Source: Nakamurella leprariae (lineage in GTDB: Bacteria; Actinomycetota; Actinomycetes; Mycobacteriales; Nakamurellaceae). Taken from it: a DNA stretch of 64,000 nucleotides. The notes beneath the pieces are model-generated. The model had not been told where the DNA came from, made no database searches, and was given only the letters and a program-made list of their open reading frames with translations. The stretch spans positions 62,001-126,000 of the forward strand of contig NZ_JAERWK010000006.1 in assembly GCF_016918035.1 (NCBI RefSeq), in the 5' to 3' direction. Both the position numbers and the translations under genes were made by a program. Positions 1 to 9,089 of the stretch are shown one piece after another (within the stretch, counting starts at the first letter, position 1; every line of letters begins with the position of its first letter).

Positions 1-1779
1 GTGCAGGTGCCCGAGCGTGTCGGTGCCGGCGGCGGCACCGGGATCTCCGTCGGTCGCCCCCTGCGCTCCGTCGGCGACCAGCAGCTCGCGCAGCACGTCC
101 AGCGCGCGGCCGGAGACGACGGCGACCTCGGTGCCGGGGACGGTGGCCAGTTGCTCCAGCAGCTGCATCGACTCGGGCAGCGGCCGGGCCGCGGCCGGGT
201 CGTCCACGATCGGGGCCAGACAGCCGTCGAAGTCGGTGGCGACCAGCAGCCGGTCGACCTCGCTGACCTGGTTGAGCGAGGCGACGACGTCCTCCGGGAG
301 CCGGGCCGCGGCCTCGGCGACGAGGTCGCGGGTCCCCTCCAGCGCGGACAGGAACGCCGCGGCCCACCGATCGACGTCGTGGGTGAGCACCTGCCGGCGC
401 ATCGTCCGCATCCGGCGCCGGGCCTCCACGTTGGACATCGACAGCGCCCGCCGCAGGCCCTCTTTCACCCCGTCCGTGTCGTACGGGTTGACCAGCAGTG
501 ACGTCCGCAGCTCGCGAGCCGCGCCGGTGAACTCCGACAGCAGCAGCACCCCGCCGCCGTCGACCCGACAGGCCACGTACTCCTTGGCCACCAGGTTCAT
601 CCCGTCCCGCAGCGGCGTCACGGTCATGACGTCGGCGGCGACGTAGAACGCGGCCAGGTCCTCCCGCGGCAGCGACTGGTGCATGTAGTGGACGGCCGGG
701 AAGCCGATCCGGCCGAAGTCGCCGTTGATGGCGCCGACCCGGCGCTCGATGTCCTCGCGCATCCGGATGTAGGACTCCAGCCGCTCCCGGCTGGGTGTGG
801 CGATCTGCACCATGACGGCGTTCTCCACCGACGGGTCGCCCTCGGCCAGCAGCTCGCCGAACGCCTGCAGCCGGACGTCGATGCCCTTGGTGTAGTCGAG
901 CCGGTCGACGCCCAGGATGATCTTGTCCGGGTTGCCCAGGTCGGACCGCAGCTGCCGGGCCTGCTCGTGCACCTCCGGCGTCGCAGCCAGCGCGGACTGC
1001 CCCGCCGAGTCGATCGAGATCGGGAAGGCCCCGGCCTTGATCGTCCGGCCCTGGTGGTGCAGCACGGACCCGGAGCTGGTCGCGCCGGTGAGCCGGGTGG
1101 CCAGCCGGACGAAGTTGCGGGCACCGCCGGGCAGGTGGAAGCCGACCAGGTCGGCGCCGAGCATGCCGGTGATGATCTGGCTGCGCCACGGCAGCCGGGA
1201 GAACAGCTCGACCGGCGGGAACGGGATGTGCAGGAAGAAGCCGATCCTCACGTCCTCGCGCATCGCCCGGAGCATGGCCGGCACCAGCTGCAACTGGTAG
1301 TCGTGCACCCAGACGGTGGCACCCGGCGCCGCGACCTCGGCCGCCCGCTCGGCGAACCGCCGGTTCACCTTCTGGTAGGCGTCCCACCACTCACGGCGGA
1401 ACTGCGACTCGGCCACGGCGTCGTGGTAGAGCGGCCACAGGCTGTCGTTCGAGAAGCCCTCGTAGTAGTCGGCGACCTCGTCGGCGGACAGGGTCACCGG
1501 ATGCAGGTCGATGCCGTCGTTCTGCGTGGGCTCCAGCTCCACGTCCGGCTGGCCCGGCCAGCCGATCCAGGCGCCCCGCCGACGGGACAGGATCGGAGCC
1601 AGCGCGGTGACCAGGCCACCCGGCGCCGGCCGGGCCCGGGTGCTGCCGTCCGGCAGCTGCTCCAGGTCGAACGGCAACCGGTTGGCCACCACCACCAGGC
1701 TGGAGCCACCACCCCCCGAGCGCTGCTCGTCCTGCTCGTCCGGTCTGCTTCCAGCGGGGGTGGGACTGGGGTTCGACAC
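1..1779 (-). CDS. otsA: Trehalose-6-phosphate synthase fused to an OtsB-like HAD phosphatase (3' end beyond window)
   Basis: The first ~460 residues are a GT20 trehalose-6-phosphate synthase, which joins UDP- or GDP-glucose to glucose-6-phosphate. Visible family signatures are [11 protein letters not shown] near residue 32, [33 protein letters not shown] and the nucleotide-sugar motif [11 protein letters not shown]. After ~500 residues a second domain starts with the HAD nucleophile motif [14 protein letters not shown], typical of trehalose-6-phosphate phosphatase, and it is still open at base 1. The protein is therefore probably bifunctional, making trehalose in one chain. The GTG start at 1777-1779 is chosen because the frame has a short charged leader and then the conserved core; no ATG fits. 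All 593 codons in the window are open. I cannot tell whether the phosphatase half is complete. Confidence 0.9.
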   Translation of the reverse strand, partial: MSNPSPTPAGSRPDEQDEQRSGGGGSSLVVVANRLPFDLEQLPDGSTRARPAPGGLVTALAPILSRRRGAWIGWPGQPDVELEPTQNDGIDLHPVTLSADEVADYYEGFSNDSLWPLYHDAVAESQFRREWWDAYQKVNRRFAERAAEVAAPGATVWVHDYQLQLVPAMLRAMREDVRIGFFLHIPFPPVELFSRLPWRSQIITGMLGADLVGFHLPGGARNFVRLATRLTGATSSGSVLHHQGRTIKAGAFPISIDSAGQSALAATPEVHEQARQLRSDLGNPDKIILGVDRLDYTKGIDVRLQAFGELLAEGDPSVENAVMVQIATPSRERLESYIRMREDIERRVGAINGDFGRIGFPAVHYMHQSLPREDLAAFYVAADVMTVTPLRDGMNLVAKEYVACRVDGGGVLLLSEFTGAARELRTSLLVNPYDTDGVKEGLRRALSMSNVEARRRMRTMRRQVLTHDVDRWAAAFLSALEGTRDLVAEAAARLPEDVVASLNQVSEVDRLLVATDFDGCLAPIVDDPAAARPLPESMQLLEQLATVPGTEVAVVSGRALDVLRELLVADGAQGATDGDPGAAAGTDTLGHLH

Positions 1780-1853
1780 GCGACAACCCTATCGGGGGGA
1801 TCGCGGCGCCTCCCGGTCGCGCCGGAGCGCGACGGGCCACGGTCCGGACACGA

Positions 1854-2423
1854 TCAGGCGAACGGGTCGGGATCGGTCCCGGGCAGCCAGGACAGTCCCG
1901 GCACGCCCCAGCCGTTGCGGCGCAGCGTCTTCTTGGCGTCCCGGGCGTACCGGCCCACCAGCCGGTCGACGTACAGGAACCCGTCCAGGTGGTCGGTCTC
2001 GTGCTGCAGGCAGCGGGCGAAGAAGCCGGTCCCCTCCACCTCGATCGGCTCGCCGTGCACGTCCTGCCCGCTGACCTTGGCCCAGTCGGCGCGACCGGTC
2101 GGGAAGTTCTCCCCCGGCACCGACAGGCAGCCCTCCCAGTCCGCGTCCGGGTCCGGCATCGTCTCCGGGCGGCCCGAGGTCTCCAGCACCGGGTTCACCA
2201 CGTACCCGCGCCGCCGCACCCCGGGCCCGTCCGGACAGTCGTAGACGAACACCCGCCGCTCGTCGCCGATCTGGTTGGCGGCCAGGCCGGCGCCGTTCGC
2301 GGCGGTGTTCGTCTCGAACAGGTCGTCGACCAGCGTCTGCAGGTCGGCGTCGAACTCGGTGACGGGACGGGTCGGGCGGTGCAGGACGGGCTCACCGCAG
2401 ATCACGATGCGACGGATGGACAC
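1854..2423 (-). CDS. def: Peptide deformylase
   Basis: Removes the formyl group from the N-terminal methionine of new proteins; a cytoplasmic metalloenzyme. All three family motifs are present: [10 protein letters not shown] (motif 1), EGCLSVPG (motif 2, metal-binding Cys) and QHETDHLDG (motif 3, the HExDH metal site and catalytic Glu). At 189 residues it has the normal length for actinobacterial Def. It starts with GTG at 2421-2423, immediately before the conserved N-terminal strand. It lies between otsA and a LacI regulator on the same strand with gaps of 74 and 55 bases, so co-transcription is possible but not obvious. Confidence 0.95.
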   Translation of the reverse strand: MSIRRIVICGEPVLHRPTRPVTEFDADLQTLVDDLFETNTAANGAGLAANQIGDERRVFVYDCPDGPGVRRRGYVVNPVLETSGRPETMPDPDADWEGCLSVPGENFPTGRADWAKVSGQDVHGEPIEVEGTGFFARCLQHETDHLDGFLYVDRLVGRYARDAKKTLRRNGWGVPGLSWLPGTDPDPFA

Positions 2424-2478
2424 GGCAGGCAGCGTACGGCGTCGCCGGCGGCGACCCGGCCGCGTCCGGCGGGGGCGC

Positions 2479-3555
2479 TCAGTACCGGGGCGGGGCGGTG
2501 GTCGGCCCGGGCAGGAAGGTGGTGGGCAGCACCATCCGCCGGCCCTGCGAGCGGCGGGCGGGGTCGAGCAGCAGCTTGCCCGCGTGCCGGCCCTTGTCCA
2601 GGAACGGCTGCACCACGGTGGTCACCCCGGCGTCCACCGCCGCCCGGATGCCGTCGAAGCCGGTCACCGACACGTCCTCCGGGACCCGCTGCCGGCGACG
2701 GGTCAGCTCGGCGATCACGCCCAGGGCCAGCACGTCCGAAGTGGCGACCACCGCGGTGACGCCGGGATCGGCGGCCAGCACCTCCGCGGCGGCCGAGGCG
2801 CCCGCCTCCATGGTGTGGTCGAACCGCTCCACCACCGGGACGCGGTCCCAGGAGACCCCGGCGGCCACGAATCCCTCGCGGATGCCGGCCAGCCGGTGCC
2901 GCTGCACGTGGTGCCGGGCGGCCTCCTGCCGGGTCAGGTCGGCCGGCCCGTCGTTGCGGTCCCGACCCAGCCGCATGCACACCACGCCGATCCGCCGGTG
3001 GCTCAGCCCGGTGAGGTGGTCGGCCACCTCCCGGGCGGCGGCGTGGTCGTCCACCCCGACCACGTCGACCCCGGCGGTGAACGGCTGGTCGCAGACCACG
3101 GCCGGCACCGGGCGGGCCAGCGCGGTGGCCAGGTACGGGTCGTCGTCGGACATCGAGTACGCGACGAACCCGTCGACCGCCGCCGCGGCGACCGAGGTGG
3201 CGTCGTCCGAGTCGGTGTCGGCCGGGACGAGCAGCAGCCCGACCTTGGCCTGGTCGCACTCGAGCGTCAGGCCCTCGAGGAAGGCCACGGCCGCCGGGTC
3301 GCGGAAGGCGTACGAGACGTGCTCCCCCAGCAGCAGCCCGATCGCGCCGGCCTTGCGGGTGCGCAGCGACCGGGCCACCGGGTCCGGGCCGGGGTAGCCC
3401 AGCCGGCGGGCAGCCTCCATCACCCGGCTCCGCAGCTGCGGGGACAGCTGGTCCGGCCGGTTGTACGCGTTGGACACGGTGGTGCGGGAGACGCCGAGCT
3501 CGGCCGCCAGCGACGCCAACGTGGCCGGTGGTCGTGATCGTCGCGAACGATCCAT
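2479..3555 (-). CDS. LacI-family transcriptional regulator
   Basis: A 358-residue repressor. The N-terminal helix-turn-helix reads [20 protein letters not shown] followed by the hinge region ([20 protein letters not shown]), and the remainder is a periplasmic-binding-protein-like sugar-sensing domain ending in the usual VSVTGFDGI and VVQPF segments. The ATG at 3553-3555 puts the HTH at residue ~13, as is usual. It sits 17 bases downstream of the zinc permease gene and on the same strand, so it may be read through from that operon, but nothing links its ligand to zinc. The effector is unknown; most relatives respond to sugars or nucleosides. Confidence 0.88.
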   Translation of the reverse strand: MDRSRRSRPPATLASLAAELGVSRTTVSNAYNRPDQLSPQLRSRVMEAARRLGYPGPDPVARSLRTRKAGAIGLLLGEHVSYAFRDPAAVAFLEGLTLECDQAKVGLLLVPADTDSDDATSVAAAAVDGFVAYSMSDDDPYLATALARPVPAVVCDQPFTAGVDVVGVDDHAAAREVADHLTGLSHRRIGVVCMRLGRDRNDGPADLTRQEAARHHVQRHRLAGIREGFVAAGVSWDRVPVVERFDHTMEAGASAAAEVLAADPGVTAVVATSDVLALGVIAELTRRRQRVPEDVSVTGFDGIRAAVDAGVTTVVQPFLDKGRHAGKLLLDPARRSQGRRMVLPTTFLPGPTTAPPRY

Positions 3556-3572
3556 GAACAGCACGGTAGCGG

Positions 3573-4481
3573 TCAGCCGATCGGTGCCGGACCCCCGGTC
3601 CGGGTGTGCGCGTCGCCCGACGGCCTGGACCGGGTGATCCGTCCGTGGCGGTCCCGACGCCGGCCGAGCAGCCGGCACACCACCCAGATCAGGAACGAGA
3701 TGGTGGTGACGTACGGACTGATGGGCAGCGAGCCACCCAGCGCCAGCAGGATCCCGCCCACCACCGACACCAGGGCGAACACGGTGGACAGCACCGGCAC
3801 CCACAGCACCGAGGCGGTCACCCGCAGCGCCGCAGCAGCGGGGGTGACCAGCAGCGAGAGCACCAACAGCGCCCCGACGATCTGCACCGACATGGCCACG
3901 GTGAGCCCCAGCACGACCATGAACACCGGCGACAGCAACCGCACCGGAACCCCGCGCGCCGCAGCCATCTCCGGATCCACGCTGGCGAACATCAACGGCC
4001 GCCACAGCACCAGCAGCGCGGCCAGCACGACCACCGCGATCCCGGCCAGCCAGGCCAGCTGTGGATCGTCGACGGCGACGATCTGCCCGGTGAGCAGGCC
4101 GAACTTGTTGGCCGAGCGCCCCGGGTAGAGCGACAGGAACAGCACGCCCAGGCCCAGACCGAACGGCATCAGCACACCGATGACGGACGAGCGGTCCCGC
4201 GCCCGAACCCCGAGCAACCCGAGCAGCAGCGCCGCGGCCAGCGATCCGACGATGGAGCCGAGCACCACGTCCAGCCCGATGAGCAGGAACAGCGCGGCCC
4301 CGGCGAACGACAGCTCACTGATGCCGTGCACCGCGAACGGCAGGTCCCGGGCCATCACGAAGACGCCGATGAGCCCACCGATCAGCCCGAGCAGCGCGCC
4401 GGCCAGCAGCGAGTTGTGCACCAGGCCGAGCAGCTCGCCGTACCGCTCGAAGCTGAAGACCTTGTCCCAGAGGTCGTCCAC
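3573..4481 (-). CDS. znuB: Zinc/manganese-type ABC transporter permease (ABC-3 family)
   Basis: A 302-residue polytopic membrane protein with about eight hydrophobic helices and the ABC-3 permease layout, including the HGISELSFAGAALFLLIG stretch and the GALLVLSLLVTPAAAALRV segment near residue 200. It is the membrane channel partner of the ATPase (4484-5455) and lipoprotein (5462-6439) just upstream. The GTG start at 4479-4481 is 2 bases after the ATPase stop, so translation is probably coupled. The C-terminal ~35 residues are basic and unstructured. Mn2+ cannot be excluded as substrate, but the His-rich partners favour Zn2+. Confidence 0.9.
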   Translation of the reverse strand: MDDLWDKVFSFERYGELLGLVHNSLLAGALLGLIGGLIGVFVMARDLPFAVHGISELSFAGAALFLLIGLDVVLGSIVGSLAAALLLGLLGVRARDRSSVIGVLMPFGLGLGVLFLSLYPGRSANKFGLLTGQIVAVDDPQLAWLAGIAVVVLAALLVLWRPLMFASVDPEMAAARGVPVRLLSPVFMVVLGLTVAMSVQIVGALLVLSLLVTPAAAALRVTASVLWVPVLSTVFALVSVVGGILLALGGSLPISPYVTTISFLIWVVCRLLGRRRDRHGRITRSRPSGDAHTRTGGPAPIG

Positions 4482-4483
4482 GC

Positions 4484-5455
4484 TCAGCCCACCCCGAAAC
4501 GCTCGTCGAGAGCATCGGCGTCGTGGGCGCCATGGTGGGCGGCGTGGTGGGCGGCGTGGTCGTCGTGCGACTGGTGCCCGGTGATGCCCTCGGTGGCGGA
4601 GACGACGATGACGCGATCCTGCACCCGGACCACGTCGACGGGAGCGCCGTAGAGCTCGGTCAGCCCGGCGGAGGTGAGCACCTCGTCGGGCGGCCCGAGC
4701 CGCCAGCGGCCGCCGGCCAGGTACAGCACCTGGTCGACGTGCTCCAGCACGGCGTTCACGTCGTGGGTCACGAACAGCACGGCGGCGCCGGTGCGGCGCC
4801 GCTGAGCGTCGATCAGGTCCGCGATCTCCCGCTGCCGGCGCAGGTCCAGCGCCGCCAGCGGCTCGTCGCAGAGCAGCAGGTCGGGATCCGCGGCGAGCGC
4901 GGCCGCGACCCGGACCCGCTGCAGCTCACCGCCGGAGAGCCGGCCGACCGGCATGTCGGCGAATGCGGAGGCGCCGACGGAGGTCAGCAGTTCGTCGACC
5001 CGGTGCCGGGCGGCGCGACCGGTCCGGCCGACGCTGAGCGGCAGGCCCCACCGGTGCCCGTCCAGGCCCATCCGGACCAGGTCCCGGGCCTTGATCAGGT
5101 TGCCCGACTCGAGCGCGACGCGCTGCGGGACGTACCCGACCCGGGTGCTGCCCCGGCGGACCGGCCGCCCGGCCACCTCGGCGGAGCCGGCGGTGAGCGG
5201 GAGCAGTCCGAGCAGGACCCGCAACATGCTGGTCTTGCCCGAACCGTTGGCGCCCAGCACGGCCACGAACTGACCGGCCGGGATCTCCAACGACATGTCC
5301 GACCACAGGGTGCGGTCACCGAACGACAGGGTCGCCCCCTGCAGCCGGAGCGCCGGAGCCGGCGTCCGAGACGTCACCGGCACCTCCCCGCTCTCGACCT
5401 CGCCGGTCATCATGCCTGCCGCCGGGGCCGGCGCCGCCATCCCCGCCGTGCCCAC
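4484..5455 (-). CDS. znuC: Zinc-type ABC transporter ATP-binding protein with His-rich tail
   Basis: A 323-residue ABC ATPase that powers the metal importer. Walker A is GANGSGKTS, the Q-loop VGYVPQR, the signature LSGGELQRV, Walker B LLLCDEPLAALD and the switch FVTHD. The last ~30 residues form a His/Asp cluster (HQSHDDHAAHHAAHHGAHDA), an uncommon extension that probably binds metal. The start is uncertain: ATG at 5453-5455 gives an Ala/Gly-rich leader, and an internal start just before the SRTPAP stretch would also work. It lies 6 bases after the SBP gene and 2 before the permease gene. Confidence 0.92.
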   Translation of the reverse strand: MGTAGMAAPAPAAGMMTGEVESGEVPVTSRTPAPALRLQGATLSFGDRTLWSDMSLEIPAGQFVAVLGANGSGKTSMLRVLLGLLPLTAGSAEVAGRPVRRGSTRVGYVPQRVALESGNLIKARDLVRMGLDGHRWGLPLSVGRTGRAARHRVDELLTSVGASAFADMPVGRLSGGELQRVRVAAALAADPDLLLCDEPLAALDLRRQREIADLIDAQRRRTGAAVLFVTHDVNAVLEHVDQVLYLAGGRWRLGPPDEVLTSAGLTELYGAPVDVVRVQDRVIVVSATEGITGHQSHDDHAAHHAAHHGAHDADALDERFGVG

Positions 5456-5461
5456 GATGCG

Positions 5462-6439
5462 TCAGGCCCCCAGTGCGGATCGCAACGCGTCGATGTTGTC
5501 CTGCATCCAGCCGACGTAGTCGGTGCCCTCCGGCAGCGTCTCGGTCACCTCGAGCACGGGGACGCCGGCCGCCGCGGCCGCGGCGGTGACCTGCTCGGTC
5601 TGCGCGCTGGTGGTCTGCTCGTTGTTGACCAGCAGCTTGATCTGCCCACCCTCGATCAGGTCCAGGGTGTCCTGCAGGACCAGCACCGGGACGTCGGTCC
5701 CGCCCTCGATGGCCTCGGAGAACGCCTCCGGCGTGAGGTCGTGCAGGCCGGCCGCCTCAGTCAGGTAGAGCGCGACAGGCTCGGTGATGCCGATGTCGGT
5801 GCCGTCAGCGGTGGCCTTGATGCTGTCCAGCTGGGCGGTCAGCTCGTCCAGCCGCGCGTCGAACGCCTGCGCATTGGCCCGGAACGTCTCGGCCGCCTCC
5901 GGGCGCAGCTCGGCCAGGTGCTCGGCCACGTCGTCGGCCACCGCGGCGACCGCCGGGAAGCTGTACCAGACGTGCTCGTTGAAGGCGCCGTGGTCGTGGC
6001 CGGCGTGCTCGTCCTCGGCGTGCTCGTCGGCGTGGCCGTCGCCCTCGAGACCCGAGACCTCGACGGCGTCGATCACCGGGGCGCCGGTGCCGGACGCGTC
6101 GACCAGCCGGGTCATGAAGTCGTCGTAGCCGCCGCCGTTCATCACCACCAGCGCAGCGTCGGAGACGGCCAGCTGGTCCTGGGCGCTGGGCTCGAACGAG
6201 TGCGGGTCGGCGGACGGCTCGCTGATGATCGCGGTGACCTCGACCTGGTCGCCGCCGACCTGCCGGACGACGTCGCCCCACACGTTGGTGGAGGTGGCGA
6301 CCAGGACCGGGCCGGTGCCGGGAGCCGGCGAGCTCGAGGGGCTGCTGCTGCCTGCATCACCGGAACCGCAGCCGGCGAGCAGTGCGACGGCACCTGCCGC
6401 GGCGATCCCCGTGACCAGTGCCCGTGCCCTGCCGACCAT
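5462..6439 (-). CDS. znuA: Zinc-type ABC transporter substrate-binding lipoprotein (ZnuA/TroA family)
   Basis: A 325-residue exported lipoprotein. The N-terminus is a signal peptide ending in the lipobox LLAGC (Cys ~24). The cluster A-I metal-binding fold follows, with the first ligand region DPHSFEPSAQD, and then an acidic His-rich loop (HADEHAEDEHAGHDHG, ~residues 135-150) that is the hallmark of zinc-specific members. The next His ligand region is NEHVWYS. It is the first gene of the znuA-znuC-znuB operon, and a Zur-like palindrome lies 22-36 bases upstream of the ATG. Confidence 0.93.
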   Translation of the reverse strand: MVGRARALVTGIAAAGAVALLAGCGSGDAGSSSPSSSPAPGTGPVLVATSTNVWGDVVRQVGGDQVEVTAIISEPSADPHSFEPSAQDQLAVSDAALVVMNGGGYDDFMTRLVDASGTGAPVIDAVEVSGLEGDGHADEHAEDEHAGHDHGAFNEHVWYSFPAVAAVADDVAEHLAELRPEAAETFRANAQAFDARLDELTAQLDSIKATADGTDIGITEPVALYLTEAAGLHDLTPEAFSEAIEGGTDVPVLVLQDTLDLIEGGQIKLLVNNEQTTSAQTEQVTAAAAAAGVPVLEVTETLPEGTDYVGWMQDNIDALRSALGA

Positions 6440-6460
6440 GTGCGCGCTCCAACCCTGCGT

Positions 6461-6475
6461 CGAGAATGAATCTCA
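6461..6475. promoter_or_regulatory. Candidate Zur/Fur-type operator upstream of znuA
   Basis: The 15 bases read CGAGAATGAATCTCA. The core GAGAATGAATCTC is an imperfect palindrome around a central base, and read from the other strand 10 of 15 positions agree with the Fur-family pattern TGAAAATGATTTTCA. It lies 22 bases upstream of the znuA start, where a repressor would block a short-leader promoter. Zinc-dependent repression is inferred from the motif and the gene it precedes. Confidence 0.5.
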
Positions 6476-6516
6476 GACACAGTAGCAATTGGACGGCCGC
6501 CCGACGACCAGTGCGC

Positions 6517-7518
6517 TCAGCCCTGGCCGTCGGCCCGACGCCGGCGGGCCACCTCGGCCAGCACCACCCCGGTGGCCACCGAGGCGTTCAACGACTCCAC
6601 GCTGCGGGCCATCGGGATCGACACCGTGACGTCGCAGACCGTCCGGGTCAGTCGGGACAGGCCGCGACCCTCGGATCCGACCACCACCACCAGCGGCCCG
6701 GTCGCCAGCTCGAACGAGTCGGTGTCGACCGTGCCGTCGGCGTCCAGCCCGGCGATCATCAGGCCATGCGCGGCCAGGTCCTTGAGGGTGCGGACCAGGT
6801 TGGTGCACTGGGCGACCCGCAGCCGGGCAGCGGTGCCGGCGGAGGTCCGCCACGCCGACGCGGTCATCCCGGCACTGCGCCGCTCCGGCACGATCACGCC
6901 GTGCGCGCCGAAGGCCGCGGCCGACCGGACGATGGCGCCCAGGTTGCGCGGATCGGTCACGCCGTCCACCGCGACCAGCAGCGCGGGCCGGCCCGAGTCG
7001 GCGGCCCGGGCCAGCAGGTCGTCCGGGTGGGCGTAGTGGTACGGCGGCACCTGCAGGGCCAGGCCCTGGTGCAGCAGGCCACCGGTCAGCCGGTCCAGCT
7101 CGGGCCGGGACACCTCGAGCAGCGAGATGTTCCGCTCGGCGGCCATCGCCACCGCCTCGGCCACCCGCTCGTCGGACGACAGACCCTGGGCGACGTACAG
7201 CGCGGTGGCCGGAACGCCGGCCCGCAGCGCCTCGACCACCGGGTTGCGACCGATCACCGTCTCGGGCAGCACCCGGCCCTCGCGGCGGACCGGGGCCGGC
7301 CTCGCCCCGGGGCCCGGCCGGTCCGGAGTGGAGCGCGCTGCTGCCTTGGCCGCCGACGCGGCCCGCCGCTTGGCCGGATGCCCGGTGCGGTCCTCGGCCC
7401 GCGGGGTCGGGCCCTTGCCCTTCAGCGCCCGCCGGGCCTGTCCGCCGGACCCGACGGTGGCGCCCTTCTTGGTGCCGTCCCTGCGGACGGCGCCGCGCCG
7501 CTTCGAATTGCCGGCCAT
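6517..7518 (-). CDS. rlmB: 23S rRNA (guanosine-2'-O-)-methyltransferase, SpoU/TrmH family
   Basis: A 333-residue SPOUT methyltransferase that uses S-adenosylmethionine to methylate a ribose in 23S rRNA. Residues 1-85 are a very basic, disordered Lys/Arg/Ala tail common in actinobacterial RlmB. The substrate-binding domain follows ([14 protein letters not shown]), then the three SpoU motifs: [32 protein letters not shown] and [20 protein letters not shown]. The start is ATG 7516-7518. It lies 21 bases downstream of the TIM-barrel gene on the same strand. Confidence 0.9.
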   Translation of the reverse strand: MAGNSKRRGAVRRDGTKKGATVGSGGQARRALKGKGPTPRAEDRTGHPAKRRAASAAKAAARSTPDRPGPGARPAPVRREGRVLPETVIGRNPVVEALRAGVPATALYVAQGLSSDERVAEAVAMAAERNISLLEVSRPELDRLTGGLLHQGLALQVPPYHYAHPDDLLARAADSGRPALLVAVDGVTDPRNLGAIVRSAAAFGAHGVIVPERRSAGMTASAWRTSAGTAARLRVAQCTNLVRTLKDLAAHGLMIAGLDADGTVDTDSFELATGPLVVVVGSEGRGLSRLTRTVCDVTVSIPMARSVESLNASVATGVVLAEVARRRRADGQG

Positions 7519-7539
7519 CTTGGTCCTCCCGAGGTGCAG

Positions 7540-8412
7540 TCAGTCAGTGGCCGGCCGCGGTGCGCTCACCCCGGGCTCCGCCCCAGGGAAGGGTACGGGC
7601 GTGCGGGACAGATGCAGCCGGGCGAACGACAACGCCTCGGCCAGGTCCAGCTCCCGCTCGGCGTGGCTGCGGCCCCGGGTGGAGACCTCGACGGCCACCG
7701 CGCCGGCGAAGCCGAGCCCGGCCAGAGCCTCCAGCAGCTCGCCGGCGGGCTGGTCACCGCGCCCGGGCACGAGGTGCTCGTCCCGTCCCGCACCGGTGCC
7801 GTCGGCCAGGTGCACGTGGGCGAGCCGGCCGGCCATCTGCCTCGCCAGGCCCATGACATCGGTGCGGGACACCGCGGTGTGCGAGACGTCCAGCGTGAAC
7901 CAGCGGTGCGGTTCGGACACCGGGTTCCAGTGCGGCCGGTAGGAGTTCACCGGCTGCCCGCCCATCCAGAGCGGGAACATGTTCTCCACCGCGATCCGGA
8001 CGTCGGTGCGCCGCTGCAGCTCGGCCACGGCGGCGGTGAAGGACCCGGCCGCGGCCCGCTGCCACAGGAACGGCGGATGGACCACGACCACGTCGGCGCC
8101 CACCCGCTCGGCCAGGTCGATCGACCGGGACAGCTTGACCAGCGGATCGGTCCCCCACACCCGCGCGGTGATCAGCAGGCACGGGGAGTGGACGGCGCCC
8201 ACCGGCACCCCGTAGTGCTCGGACAGCGCGGCGATGCGATCGCCGTCCTGGCTGACCGGGTCGGTCTGCACCATGAGCTCGACGCCGTCGTACCCCAGAT
8301 CGGCGGCCGCGGCGAAGGCCGCCGTGGTCGGCTCGGGGAACACCGACGCCGTGGAGAGCAGGACAGCCGGGAGCCCGGCAGGCGGGACAGCTGGGACCGG
8401 AGGATCCGTCAC
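7540..8412 (-). CDS. Sugar-phosphate isomerase/epimerase-like TIM-barrel protein
   Basis: A 290-residue AP-endonuclease-2-like (xylose-isomerase-like) TIM barrel. Supporting segments are GYDGVELMVQTDP near the N-terminus, GAVHSPCLL, VVVHPPF, VRIAVENM with the usual metal-binding Glu, FTLDVSHT and LAHVHLADGTG with metal-binding His/Asp. The GTG start at 8410-8412 overlaps the regX3 stop by 4 bases (GTGA), so it is translationally coupled to the two-component system. A similar protein is encoded a few genes from regX3 in mycobacteria. The substrate is unknown. Confidence 0.8.
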   Translation of the reverse strand: MTDPPVPAVPPAGLPAVLLSTASVFPEPTTAAFAAAADLGYDGVELMVQTDPVSQDGDRIAALSEHYGVPVGAVHSPCLLITARVWGTDPLVKLSRSIDLAERVGADVVVVHPPFLWQRAAAGSFTAAVAELQRRTDVRIAVENMFPLWMGGQPVNSYRPHWNPVSEPHRWFTLDVSHTAVSRTDVMGLARQMAGRLAHVHLADGTGAGRDEHLVPGRGDQPAGELLEALAGLGFAGAVAVEVSTRGRSHAERELDLAEALSFARLHLSRTPVPFPGAEPGVSAPRPATD

Positions 8413-9089
8413 GGCTCCATCTTGTAGCCCAGACCCCGCACGGTGATCAGGTGCCGCGGTTCGGCCGGGTCGGGCTCGATCTTGGCGCGCAGCCGCTTGA
8501 CGTGGACGTCCAGGGTCTTGGTGTCGCCGACGTAGTCGGCGCCCCAGACCCGGTCGATGAGCTGGCCGCGGGTGAGCACCCGACCGGCGTTGCGGATCAG
8601 GTACTCGAGCAGGTCGAACTCCTTGAGCGGCAGCGAGACGCTCTGACCGTCGACACTGACCACGTGCCGCTCCACGTCCATCCGGACCGGTCCGGCCTGC
8701 AGGATCGGCGAGCTGACCTCCTCCGGCTCGCTGCCGCGCCGCAGCACCGCGCGGATCCGGGCGATCAGTTCCCGGGCCGAGTAGGGCTTGGTGATGTAGT
8801 CGTCGGCACCCAGCTCCAGCCCCACGACCTTGTCGATCTCGCTGTCCCGCGCCGTCACCATGATCACCGGGACCGGGCCGCGGGTCCGCAGCCGCCGGCA
8901 CACCTCGGTGCCGCTCATCCCGGGCAGCATCACGTCGAGCAGGACGATGTCGGCGCCGTGGCGGTCGTACTCCTCCAGGGCCGCCGGGCCGGTCGGCGCG
9001 ATCGCCGTGGTGAACCCCTCCTTGCGGAGCAGGAACGCCAACGGGTCGGCCATCGACTCCTCGTCCTCGACGATCAGGACCTTGGTCAC
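8409..9089 (-). CDS. regX3: OmpR/PhoB-family response regulator RegX3
   Basis: A 226-residue regulator. The receiver domain has the acidic pocket EDEE, the phospho-acceptor Asp in LLDVMLPGMSG (~residue 52), the conserved Thr in MVTARD and Lys in ITKPYSARELIARI. The C-terminal winged helix contains LPLKEFDLLEYLIRNAGRVL and ends with HLITVRGLGYKMEP. The GTG start at 9087-9089 overlaps the kinase stop by 4 bases. The gpm-senX3-regX3 order is that of mycobacteria, where RegX3 responds to phosphate limitation. PHO-box-like repeats before senX3 and phoX suggest auto- and target regulation here too. Confidence 0.93.
   Translation of the reverse strand: MTKVLIVEDEESMADPLAFLLRKEGFTTAIAPTGPAALEEYDRHGADIVLLDVMLPGMSGTEVCRRLRTRGPVPVIMVTARDSEIDKVVGLELGADDYITKPYSARELIARIRAVLRRGSEPEEVSSPILQAGPVRMDVERHVVSVDGQSVSLPLKEFDLLEYLIRNAGRVLTRGQLIDRVWGADYVGDTKTLDVHVKRLRAKIEPDPAEPRHLITVRGLGYKMEP

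Noticed and set aside
2479-3555. LacI protein as regulator of the zinc operon
   Set aside because: It is only adjacent (17 bases downstream); the family senses sugars or nucleosides, and a Zur-like site better explains zinc control.
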